Below are positions 46,413 to 55,757 of a stretch of 64,000 nucleotides of DNA, one piece after another. This stretch comes from Eretmocerus hayati (Eukaryota; Arthropoda; Insecta; Hymenoptera; Aphelinidae): positions 72,995,186-73,059,185 of the forward strand of contig CM056743.1 in assembly GCA_029851415.1 (NCBI GenBank), read 5' to 3'. Below the pieces are notes generated by a model. The model made no database searches. It was not told the DNA's origin and saw nothing but the letters and a program-made list of their open reading frames with translations. Every line of letters starts with the position of its first letter. Within the stretch, counting starts at the first letter, position 1. The translations under genes were made by a program, and so were the position numbers.

Positions 46413-47381
46413 ATGGAAGAGCTACTCGAAAATTATTATTACAATCCAGAAAACCCTGCATCACTCTCTGGAATAGAAAGTTCCCTTGCCGAGCTTAGAT
46501 CGAGAAATATTCACGTTACGAGGAGACAGGTCACAAATTGGTTAGAATCTCAAGATGCTTACACGCTTCATAAGCCGAGACGATTGAGCTTTCAGAGACG
46601 GCATTATAACGTCTCGAATAATGATGATGTTTGATCGTATTTCAATTCTTTCGATCATATTTCATTACGTAGTAATAACCGTGTTCCAATGCTCTTACAG
46701 ACCGATCAGGGGAAAGAATTCGAGGGAGGCCAATTCCAAAAACTGCTCAAAAAAAACCATATTACATTTCGAGAAGCTCTAAATGCAGAATTCCATTGTA
46801 GTGTTGTTGAAAGAGTCAATAGAACGCTGAAAAGTCGTTTGTGGCGCTATTTTACGAGATTTAATACAAAAAAATATATTGATATTTCACAACAGATAGT
46901 GAAGTGTTTTAACGGAACGAAAAATTCAAGTATCAGAATGAAGCTTTGTGATGTCACTCTCCAGAATGCTCAGGAAGCTCGTGACAATTTGAGTCGAAAA
47001 TACGAGAAACATTTCGGTCGTGGTAGGCCTAAATACAGTGATGGAGATCTTGTTAGGATCAGTAGAGCGTCGCACGTCTTTGTGAAAGCATACGAAGCCG
47101 GATATTCTGAGGAAATTTCTAAGATTGTAAAAATATTCGGTTCTCGGGCACCATACGCTTATAATCTGCAAGACTTACAAGGCACCGACATCGCTGGTAT
47201 TTTCTACGAGCAAAAGCTTTCTCGTGTGAGGAAGAATATTGACAAAGACAATTTTATCATTGATAAAATACTTCGGACTCACGGATCTGGACGGAACAAA
47301 GAATACTTTGTATCTTGGGCAGGATATCCCGCTGAATTCAACAGTTGGGTGCAAGCTGATCAGATTCATAATTTAGAATGA
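46413..47381 (+). pseudogene. int: Polinton integrase with chromodomain, catalytic core partly deleted
   Basis: The N-terminal part (46,413-46,634) has YYNPENPASLSGIESSLAEL and QVTNWLESQDAYTLHKPRR, the typical lead-in to the retroviral-like core. It ends at a stop. From 46,689 the frame resumes inside the core, with LLQTDQGKEF (second Asp), VVERVNRTLKSRL (catalytic Glu), GDLVRISRASHVFVKAYEAG and GIFYEQKLSRV. It then closes with a chromodomain-like NKEYFVSWAGYPAEFNSWV. The ~80 residues that should hold the first catalytic Asp and the strand pair around it are missing between 46,634 and 46,689. The enzyme should insert element DNA and is predicted inactive here. The 3' end overlaps the next gene by 4 bp. 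Confidence 0.85.
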
Positions 47382-48198
47382 AGGACGAATTTTACGTTGT
47401 TTTAAAGAGCAGCATTAGCACCGGATACTTCCCTGAAAACCGTGCGTCAAGCTTTACAGCACTCTTACCACACGAGCTGCGGATAAGTGGGTCATGGACT
47501 GTCGCAATAGTCGAAGTTCAATACCCTCAAACTTGTATGCACCTGCCGCACAGCACTGATTACGTGCAAAATTGTTCGGAATTCTTGGAATCCGATGTCG
47601 AAGAGGAATTGAGTGATTCTTTGAGGCGTGAGGTGATGGAATTAGGCCATGAGAAGAAACGCCCAAATACTCGGCGAGAAATTGATCCGTTGCACGGGCT
47701 TTACTCGTCTATTGAAAATTTTATCGAAAAACTCAATAGTTTGGGCAATATCATGGGACGATTGCAATTTACACTTGATCACGGCCGATTAGTTGAAATT
47801 CAGAAAAATTGACACTTCCCGAGAATATTCGTTTCATCTTGAGGGACGATAGTGAATATAAAATCTATGTTAACGATGAGACAAAATATCGTTTCCATTC
47901 ACCTGCCTCGCTTGATAATGGCTCGACATCGGTTCTATCCGTTTATTCCGATGTATGTATGCCATACATTGTTGGAAACACGCAGTCTCCTCTCCTCGGT
48001 GAATTTCCAATTAGTATTGATGCGAAGAACTTTGGGTCTTATGGAATAAAAACATTTTCTCGTCTGAGATACTTACCTGTGCAGAAAACAGAGTTTCAGA
48101 CGATAAACATTTATATAAAGGATCAATTCGGGAGGAACGTCTCATTCAATCACGGAACTCTCAGTGTCACACTGCATTTTAAGAGACGTTATTTGTGA
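47378..48198 (+). pseudogene. Polinton penton/minor-capsid-like protein, one frameshift
   Basis: The ATG at 47,378 overlaps the integrase stop. The first part (to 47,812) contains FYVVLKSSISTGYFPENRAS, FTALLPHELRISGSWTVAIV and EVQYPQTC, the usual opening of the second capsid protein of Mavericks. A stop follows an A5 run at ~47,803. The adjacent frame carries on directly with SVYSDVCMPYIVGNTQSPLL, FQTINIYIKDQFGRNVSF and TLHFKRR, the expected C-terminal half. A single base at the homopolymer would explain the break. The total is about 273 residues. The jelly-roll penton assignment comes from Polinton studies and position. I see sequence pattern, not structure. Confidence 0.65.
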
Positions 48199-48737
48199 TG
48201 TCGCGTTACGATGAATATTTTGATGCCGAGATTGCTGGCGGTACTAATTTTCTTGACAACTTGGGCTCATTGTGTACCGCTGAGAGTTGTCAGAGAGGAT
48301 CAGGGATAGGAGGATTGCTAGGTGGTGTATACCGAAGATTCCTGCCTATTCTGAAAAGGGGATCTAAAGAAGTTGGAAAGGAAGTTATGCACGCTGGATA
48401 CAACGTTGTATCAGATATTGCTCACGGGAATATTCCATTGCGAAATTCGATAGAAAGTCGATTTCAAGGGTCCGGCAATGCACTGGAACGAAAGGCTGAA
48501 CAAAAACTGAATCAGCTATTTGAAGAGGGAAAAGATAAAGGGATGAGAGAACCCGATGATATTCAGTCGCTTCCTGACAGCGAACCCGAAAGCACAGAGT
48601 GTCGGGAAAAAAAGAAAAAATCGAATCATACTCCAAAAAATCAGAAGGAACAGAATAGGAAATCCGTTCCCAAGAAACAGACTGTGAAGAAATCTCAGAA
48701 GAAACTTCGAGCAATCAAAGATATTTTCAGCAAATAG
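48195..48737 (+). CDS. Gly-rich, basic-tailed virion-core-like protein (180 aa)
   Basis: An intact frame overlapping the preceding stop by 4 bp. The N-terminus is acidic (SRYDEYFDAEIAGGTNFLD). Then comes a Gly-rich amphipathic segment (RGSGIGGLLGGVYRRFLPIL) and KRGSKEVGKEVMHAGYNVV, then DIAHGNIPLR. The C-terminal third is extremely Lys/Gln/Ser-rich. The Gly-Ile-Gly-x-x-Leu-x-Gly-x-x-Arg-x-x-x-Pro core is shared by Maverick and adintovirus proteins that have been likened to adenovirus core or membrane-lytic cofactors. It lies between penton-like and major capsid genes, as expected for a structural accessory protein. The initiating residue is ATG at 48,195 or 48,198. Confidence 0.65.
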   Translation: MMSRYDEYFDAEIAGGTNFLDNLGSLCTAESCQRGSGIGGLLGGVYRRFLPILKRGSKEVGKEVMHAGYNVVSDIAHGNIPLRNSIESRFQGSGNALERKAEQKLNQLFEEGKDKGMREPDDIQSLPDSEPESTECREKKKKSNHTPKNQKEQNRKSVPKKQTVKKSQKKLRAIKDIFSK

Positions 48738-48743
48738 AAGAAA

Positions 48744-50059
48744 ATGGCATTCTTTCTTGCACAGTGCTTCGAGCGAGTGTTTGAAAAAAGAGCTGTCTTT
48801 TTTTTGAAATAGCGCCAACACAGACGACAATAGAATGCTCTCAATGGGTGAGCTACAAGTCAATATCCACTCTATCGGACGATTCACCCATAGAATTCAG
48901 TATCCCTCCTAGCAGAGAGGACTACATTGATTTGGTTCATACATTGCTGAGTTTGAGAGTGAAAATAAGGAATGCTACTGGCGAGAAGTTGCCGGATGAC
49001 TACGTGGTCGGCCCTGTGAACAACTTTTTACATTCGATGTTCAATCAAGTCGATGTCTTCTTCAATCAGAAATTGGTAACACCTGCAAATAATAATTACG
49101 CTTACAGATCATACATTGAAACTCTTCTCAACTATGGCAGTGATGCTGAGAATTCACATCTTTCGAGCTGCTTGTGGTATGACGATACGCCGGGAAAGAT
49201 GGATTCGATTTCCACAGAAAATACTGGTTTTGCGCAGAGAAGTAGTTCAACAGCAAATGGTAGATGTATTGATCTCATTGGCCATCTACATGTGGATTGC
49301 TTCTCACTTGCTAGATACCTCTTGGGCGGTGTGGAATTGCGAGTCAAACTCAATAGATCTCGCGATTCTTTCTGTTCAATGGAGAGCGTGAGTAATCATC
49401 ACTCGATCCATATTTTGAAGGCTACATTAGTGGTGCGGCGATCAAAAATTAATCCAGGCATACTACTGGCACACGCGAAAGCTCTATCGAAAGCAACTGC
49501 AAAGTATCCCCTTACTCGTGTAGAAGTGAAAACTTTAACCATGAGAGGAGGGATTCTCGGCAAAACTCTAGACAATGTTATTCTTCGTCAGTTGCCAAAG
49601 CGTATAATAATTGGATTTGTCAACAACAAAGCTTTCAGCGGTGATAAGTCACTTAACCCTTCAAATTTCAAGCATTGTGATATCAATTTCTTCTCGCTCT
49701 ATATCGATGGAACACAAATACCATCAAAGCCCTTGCAGCCCAATTTCGAGGAGAATTTGTACGTGGAAGCTTATCATATGCTTTTTTCTGGAGGTGGAGT
49801 GCATTTTCTAGATCAAGGTAACAAGATTTCGAGAGACAGTTACGCCAAAGGGTATTGTCTATTCGCTTTCGATCTGACACCTGACTTATCTCCTAACGCC
49901 TCGAGTCATTGGAATTTGGTGAAAAATGGCTGTTTGAGAATCAAGGTCAAATTCGCTAAAGCTCTGGAATCTACTGTAAATTGCATAGTTAATCCAGAAT
50001 ACGATAACCTACTTGAAATTGATTCAACACGTCAAGTTATTGTCGATTTCAACGGTTAA
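48744..50059 (+). pseudogene. Polinton double-jelly-roll major capsid protein, 5' frameshift
   Basis: The main frame (48,848-50,059, 403 codons) is uninterrupted and contains PIEFSIPPSREDYIDLVHTL, VKIRNATGEKLPDDYVV, NFLHSMFNQVDVFFN, YAYRSYIETLLNYGS, LFAFDLTPDLSPNASS and YDNLLEIDSTRQVIV, the standard landmarks of Maverick capsid proteins. Its upstream extension in the same frame reads APTQTTIECSQWVSYKS, normal for the family. The expected start (ATG at 48,744, MAFFLAQCFERVFEK) is in another frame. The switch falls between an A6 run (~48,783) and a T8 run (~48,797). The predicted full length is about 438 residues. Capsid genes show that Polintons can probably form virions. This one is one base away from a full frame. 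Confidence 0.85.
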
Positions 50060-50145
50060 ATTTGAAGCGTCAGCAAATATTTTGTCAAATCTAGATCAGC
50101 TGCCGAAAAAAAACCTGCCAGTAACCAACGGGCTATCATTGATAC

Positions 50146-50736
50146 TTGACGTTGAGCATCGTGGACTTTGTAATCGATTTCGAAAGCTTCGGAGACGGCA
50201 AGAATTCAGTTTTGCCGAAAGAAATAGCTGTGATCTCTATCCAAGGTTCTTTCATGGCTTATTGGGTTACGAGTCCACTGTGTAAATTTTGTGATTCACC
50301 AGAGCATATCCGAAGAGCTTATAATTGGCACACGTTTCGAGGACATGGTATTGAATGGTTCGAGGGTGAGGTTCAGATCAATCAGCTGTTCAAGAATCTC
50401 CGAGAGTTATCGAAGAGAGCTCGCTCAATCTTCACTTACGGTAAAGAGAAGGTCATGTTTTTGCAGCAAGTTATAGCCCGAGAGATAATAAATTTAGCTG
50501 ATATTGATGAATTCCCGTCATTCGAAGACTTGCCGTCGTCAAATACGCACTGTACTCTTCATTTCATCAAGAACGATTGTTCCAACCTCAAATGTGCTCT
50601 GAATAATGTCAAGGAAATGAGAAAATGGTTGCGAGTTACATATAAAAACTTTGACCAACGCTCAACGAGCGATCATTGTATTATTGATAATGAACACCTT
50701 GGAGATATTGGATTTTCTTTGAGATCTCTCGATTGA
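50146..50736 (+). CDS. Possible RNase H-fold nuclease paired with the protease
   Basis: A frame of about 196 codons without an obvious ATG. It begins after a stop at 50,140 and is given from a TTG. Features: FVIDFESFGDG (a Asp-x-Glu pair as in exonuclease motif I), KEIAVISI, an NWHTFRGHGIEWFEGE block, SIFTYGKEKVMFLQQVI, and later HCTLHF and CALNNVKEMRKWLR. The Asp-x-Glu start, the 'His-Gly-Ile-x-Trp' block and the 'Gly-x-Glu-Lys' helix are a combination I associate with uncharacterised insect and Maverick-associated proteins. An RNase H-like nuclease fold is inferred, not shown. The frame ends in TGA at 50,734 and the protease follows in the +1 frame with no gap. The C-terminal half is duplicated at 40,424-40,705. 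Confidence 0.5.
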   Translation: MTLSIVDFVIDFESFGDGKNSVLPKEIAVISIQGSFMAYWVTSPLCKFCDSPEHIRRAYNWHTFRGHGIEWFEGEVQINQLFKNLRELSKRARSIFTYGKEKVMFLQQVIAREIINLADIDEFPSFEDLPSSNTHCTLHFIKNDCSNLKCALNNVKEMRKWLRVTYKNFDQRSTSDHCIIDNEHLGDIGFSLRSLD

Positions 50737-51211
50737 TACGTACGGTGTTTTTGCTTCGGACAGGGTTGCAATGGTATGGGCAGAGCCTGCAGCGATTGTT
50801 GCTGATTGCTCAGATCATACAAGGATGGGATCACACTGGGTTGGTTTTTACGTCGATATTTCCGGTTTTGGATACTTTTTTGACAGTTTTGGCAGACACC
50901 CATTCATCAGAGAATACATTGATCGACTCAAGAGAAATTGTAAAACTTTCAAATATAACACGATGGTATTGCAAAGTGAAAAATCAGATGTATGCGGCCA
51001 ATTTTGCATGATGTTTTGTCATTTCTTGTCTAACGGTTTTGGAATGAATAAATTCAATAGTATGTTCACGAAAAATCGTAAAGAGAATGACTCTATAGCA
51101 AGGAATTCTTATATTGAACTGAAAAAGACACATCCGTTGGCAAAAGATCGACAGAAATATTCAAGAAGATTCAATGATCATCATCAAAATGTCTCTCAAA
51201 ATTCCTTGTAA
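50735..51211 (+). pseudogene. pro: Polinton adenain-like cysteine protease, 3' end replaced by LTR
   Basis: The frame reads DTYGVFASDRVAMVWAEPAA, GSHWVGFYVDISGFGYFFDS and QSEKSDVCGQFCMMFCHFLS. The His of GSHW, the Asp of FFDSFG and the Cys of DVCGQFC form the catalytic triad of adenovirus-type (C5/Ulp1-like) proteases, which mature capsid proteins in the virion. No ATG opens the frame before the conserved start, and a stop lies at 50,720, so the enzyme may be read by frameshift from the nuclease-like gene or may have lost its start. The last 18 codons (from 51,152) come from the LTR. The inverted copy shows the natural end, six codons past the insertion point. Confidence 0.8.
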
Positions 51212-53656
51212 AACACGAAAATTCACTTCACAATCCTGAAAATACAATGTAAAATACACTTCACTAACGGCCTGGGCAATTCGCTATCGGCCTAGTCAAT
51301 TGTTCAACGGCCTAGTCGACTTTGCTCACGATGGACTCCAAAATTCAAGGAGCACGCTGCTCCAAAATTTACTCAAAATGGCCGCTCCACGCTACGAATA
51401 ATTACCGCGTTGGGACAATGGCCAACTGCTCCAATTTGTGGAGCACGAGCTCCGCGATTACCGGATTTTACTGGCCAAGTACTCCGCGATTACTCAGGGT
51501 GGTGATCCACCGGGGGTACAGCCTTGCTCGTCGTCGTCCGGACGACAGCAACCCTGCATTTCCAGGCGATTTTTCCCCCAAAGTACTGTCTGGTACGCGC
51601 ACTACGTCTTCACGAGGGTTCACCTCGACTTATCGGCCTCTGGTCACAATCTCCTCGGCCCCCGGGGCGTGCAATCTTTTTCCCGCACTGTTCGGCCTTA
51701 GCACGTGGTCCCCCAGGAGTCCGGATCGGCTGGGAGTCGGCAGGGGTACGCGCGCACGAGGCTCAAGTTTCGGCCAGGACGAGGGAATTCACATTAATAA
51801 AATGAGCAATAAGAGGACTCACCGTTTTTTTCCATCACTTTCGATAATGGCAATTCTCTGATTATGATTCAATAGGACTCTTAAAGTCTCGTGTGCTGTC
51901 CTCCGGGACTCCTGGGGGACACACGGCAAGAATAATGGCTGCTGAAAAGCGAAGGGCAAAAAGCGCGTGCACTCTGGGCAACTGCTATCCAGCAAGTGGC
52001 CTCATGGCCGACTTCTTCTTCAAGTTGAAGTTCCGTCTTCTTCAACGAAGAAGACGCGCTGTGATTAGCCCAATAAATTCCATCCGGAAAACTGGCAGCA
52101 CCCTCTATCGGGGCTGCGCGGCAAAGTTTGAAGTACATAAGGGCACATTGTGGCAAGTATGCGCACGGAATTCACGGAATTACACGGCCAAACAGCACGG
52201 AAATATGTGTACGGCACTGCCTTTGGCCTCCACTCGTACCGTCTTTTATCTCACTTGCACCTATAACAAGCATAGGCCGGCGTGGAGGCGCTGCGCAGCT
52301 CGCATTGCCTCCGCTTTTGGCCTTTCACTGCACCCGATATTCGCTACATGGCCTTGTATACCTATATCTACTCTCGGCCTGTAGTACTATAGCTATATAG
52401 TACTTCCCATGTGTCAGTATATCTATATGGGCCTGTGCATATTCACAGCATGGCCATATGCAGATAAGATATTCCTATCCGGTAGTATCTCGGCCTCACA
52501 CACATATATATGTATATGTGTATCGTCTGCGTGATGAATTTTCACCCAGAGACCGAAGTCCGGGTCACCATGATTCCCCATATCAGCCTGTTCAGGTATA
52601 CCCACCCTGAACCAAGCTACACCGTCAGGTAGCGCCATCACACCGGCAGCATCAAGTTGGCAGTACGTCGTCTGCACGGCCGCACATCAACATCGGCTCC
52701 GCGATCCTTGTGCTCTGGTGAGCTACCCGGGCTCATCCGCGTCGGCCTGCGTGTCACCGGTGTCGTGGGTGACCGCCTACGTGGTGTAATGGTGCGCGGG
52801 TGTATCTTCGGCCAGGTTATGCGTGGGTGCAGGCAGCAAGTGCTGCATGCACGCACAATCTCACATAACCAAGGTGCAGCTGATACTGGGCTGCTGCGTA
52901 TGGGACCTAGGTTCGGATGGCAGCAAGCCCAGGATGTGCTGCACGGATCATGCAGCATCACCAGCTGGCCATAATCACCCGTGCTCGTTGTCATCTTCCT
53001 CTTCGTCGTCCTGAGAAGGACGCCCGGGCCTTGTCGTATACACCACGACAATCTCACATACACGGTGGGACGCAGATCGTGTGACATCCGGAGGGTGTGC
53101 GGGGGATGCAGCACGGGGTCTGCGGATAACGGCTGTTGCCACCGCGCACCTCCAGGTCGGCCTTTGAAAGTTATCATACAAACATCAGCTGCTGTCACTC
53201 ATACGGGTGAGCGAGAGCAGCATGCAATTTACCCGACCTTTCCCGGGTTAGCGTGCTTTATCCACGTGAGTCCAGAGCCCCGGGACTTGTGCGCGACATC
53301 GCGGGTGGTGCGTGGCCCCCGGTGGGTCCCACGAGGGTGTAGCTCCAGTGGCAGGCCTGGGTAACCCACCCTGGCCAAGTCCTGTAGGGAAACATCTTCG
53401 GGAGCGACCGGTGGCCTCCTAGCCTCCCGGCCGCAGCGGCTAACGTAGGTGTAGGTGGGGTTGCCTGCCCGCAGGCATAATCGCGGGCGCAACTCTCGTT
53501 CGGCCGTCGTCGTCGTTGTTGTCTCGAGTGGCAGCACCTCGGCAAGAAAGAGGAGTATTTTGCGTAAATACTTTGATCTTGGTGCTGCCGGATTGAGACA
53601 CGACGAGAGTGATTCACTTTTCTCAAACAAAAGGCTGTGACGGTTCCACCGTCACA
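51152..53656 (-). repeat. 3' LTR (2,505 bp)
   Basis: Direct repeat of 59,319-61,823, differing at scattered positions that are denser in the first kilobase. It contains CACACATATATATGTATATG and several open but unrecognised frames on both strands. It is the left copy but the 3' LTR, because the element reads on the minus strand. Confidence 0.9.
53636..53656. other. Terminal LTR hairpin, left copy
   Basis: TGTGACGG and CCGTCACA separated by five bases (TTCCA here, TTTCA in the right copy), an 8-bp perfect stem at the very LTR end. Confidence 0.9.
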
Positions 53657-54539
53657 TTACCCCCCGTTTAGGGGGGGGGGCGGTCCTCCGGAAGGGAGTG
53701 GCCTTGCTCAAACATAGGCGGCGCACTCTCGCCTTATAGTGAATTCTCTCGTTGCAGCCTCGGCCCGGCAAGATAAATAATCACCATGTCATCAACTGTC
53801 ATATGTAGGTATTCATGTCATAGGGGACAATCACCCATCCACTCTCTCACACGACCAACCTGAAAGGGTATAAAATTGTAATTGGGGACCTACATCGTTA
53901 GGGGAAAGCAAAGACTCTACGGGATGGGGAGCTGAGCCTCCTGGGCCCTACCAACATGGACGACTACTTATACATTCTTTCGGAAACAACAGACAAAAAT
54001 CATAGCATCTTACTTGTTGAACTGAAGGTCTTTACTTGGGGTTCTTCGGCCGTTTCATACTTGCGGGGAGGGATCCATAATTTCAACTGGGGTACGTGAG
54101 CCTCTGGCAGTTTTTCTCCTAACTCTCCGTCTAACACATAGACTAATAGCGATTTTACAGCGATCATTTTGAGCAGCCCTCCGATTTCGGTGCGAGCTTC
54201 ATCAAGAATTCATTCGCGGCCTGAGATAAGAAACGAGTCTTCCGGCAGACCAAATACCCGACAAAACTCATCGTGATCCCGGCCTTAACTGCAATGCGTG
54301 GCCTGTCTTTCGCTAACTCTATCGACGTCTAACCGCACTCAATGCCTATCAGCTCACGCGGCCTCGTCGATTTTCTCTATTGGGTTACCGGCCGTTGATC
54401 CTTGTATATCTTCTAAGTATCTTGTCTCACGGGTCTAGTTTCTTCCACTCCTCCCAACGCTCTACGGGAGACCTTGTGCGGATCCTCAAGAGGTCCGTCG
54501 TCCTTGCAACCCTCGGCCTAACGGAGTGTGAGTTCGTCA
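53657..54539 (-). other. Interior of LTR element next to polypurine tract, no gene
   Basis: It starts with the polypurine tract and a C/G homopolymer. The rest carries no recognised pol sequence. Confidence 0.5.
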
Positions 54540-55640
54540 TACCTTCTCCAAGGTGCTCAAGTTCGTCTACCCACAATGTTAGCGACTGCTTTTTCCCACC
54601 ATACCTTCACCAAGGCGCTCAGGTTTCACAACCCATAGTGTGAACAACCGCCTCTTTTGCCATACCTTCACAAAGGCGCTCAGGTTCCTCGACCCATGGT
54701 GTACTTGCTGGTTTCTCCACCATACCTTCACAAAGGCGCTCAGGTCCTCGACCCATGGTGTGCTCGCTGGTTTCTCCACCACACCTTCACAAAGGCGCTC
54801 AGGTCTTCGACCCATGGTGTGAACAACCACTTCTTTTGCCATACCTTCACAAAGGCGCTCAAGTTTTCTAACCCATGGCATTCATAATTGTTTTTCCACC
54901 ATAACTTCACAAAGGCGCTCAGGTCCTCGACCCATGGTGTGAACAACCGCTTCTTTTGCCATACCTTCACAGAGGCGCTCAAGTTTTCTAACCCATGGCA
55001 TTCATAATTGTTTTTCCACCATACCTTCACAAAGGCGCTCAGGTTCCTCGACCCATGGTGTACTTGCTGGTTTCTCCACCATACCTTCACAAAAGCGCTC
55101 AGGTCCTCGACCCATGGTGTGCTGGTTTCTCCACCATACCTTCACAAAGGCGCTCAGGTTCCTCGACCCATGGTGTACTTGCTGGTTTCTCCACCATACC
55201 TTCACAAAGGCGCTCAGGTCCTCGACCCATGGTGTGCTCGCTGGTTTCTCCACCACACCTTCACAAAGGCGCTCAGGTCTTCGACCCATGGTGTGAACAT
55301 CCGCTTCTTTTGCCATACCTTCACAAAGGCGCTCAAGTTTTCTAACCCATGGCATTCATAATTGTTTTTCCACCATACCTTCACAAAGGCGCTCAGGTTC
55401 CTCGACCCATGGTGTACTTGCTGGTTTCTCCACCATACCTTCACAAAGGCGCTCAGGTCCGCGACCCATGGTGTGCTCGATTGTTTTTTTTTATTCTTTT
55501 TTAATTTCTACCACCATACCTTCACAAAGGCGCTCAGGTCCTCGACCCATGGTGTACTTGACTGCTTTCCCGCCATACCTTCACAAAGGCGCTCAGGTTC
55601 TCTGACCCATGGCGTTACCAACAGATTTCTTTTTTCTTTC
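54540..55640. repeat. 60-bp tandem repeat array inside the LTR element, about 18 copies
   Basis: The unit contains ACCTTCACAAAGGCGCTCAG then CGACCCATGG and TGGTTTCTCCACCAT. The ~60-bp period is divisible by three, so all frames stay open on both strands. Peptides such as repeated 'AFVKVWWRNQ' are therefore artefacts. Confidence 0.9.
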
Positions 55641-55757
55641 AACTCCTCTCTCACGAGGCATTCGGGTACTTTGACTTTTCACCACTCTGTTTACTTGGAC
55701 ACCTATCACCTGTAGAGTCTCGCATCTCAGGTTCCTCGTCCGTTACCAAGAATCCTT

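Larger units (their letters stand above)
38229..51151. mobile_element. Decayed Polinton/Maverick element
   Basis: Plus-strand order is DNA polymerase B, two conserved small proteins, integrase with chromodomain, penton-like, core-like and major capsid proteins, and an adenain-like protease. This gene set defines Polintons/Mavericks. The polymerase palm, the first part of the integrase core and any packaging ATPase are missing. A minus-strand gene family and an inverted partial duplication occupy the left end. The right end is interrupted by an LTR retrotransposon at 51,152. The outer limits are uncertain: a left arm at 33,965 and a right arm at 63,775 may be its terminal repeats, but no AG...CT ends or 6-bp duplications were found. 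Confidence 0.8.

Noticed and set aside
42958..51151. Packaging ATPase of the Polinton
   Set aside because: I looked for Walker A and B motifs on both strands and found none that fit.
51322..53640. Frames of 90-190 codons on both strands of the left LTR, repeated in the right LTR
   Set aside because: Present as overlapping frames on both strands, without recognisable motifs. Long LTRs with high GC give such frames by chance.
54579..55715. Frames of ~117 codons with 20-residue repeats
   Set aside because: A 60-bp tandem repeat leaves all frames open. Both strands look equally coding.
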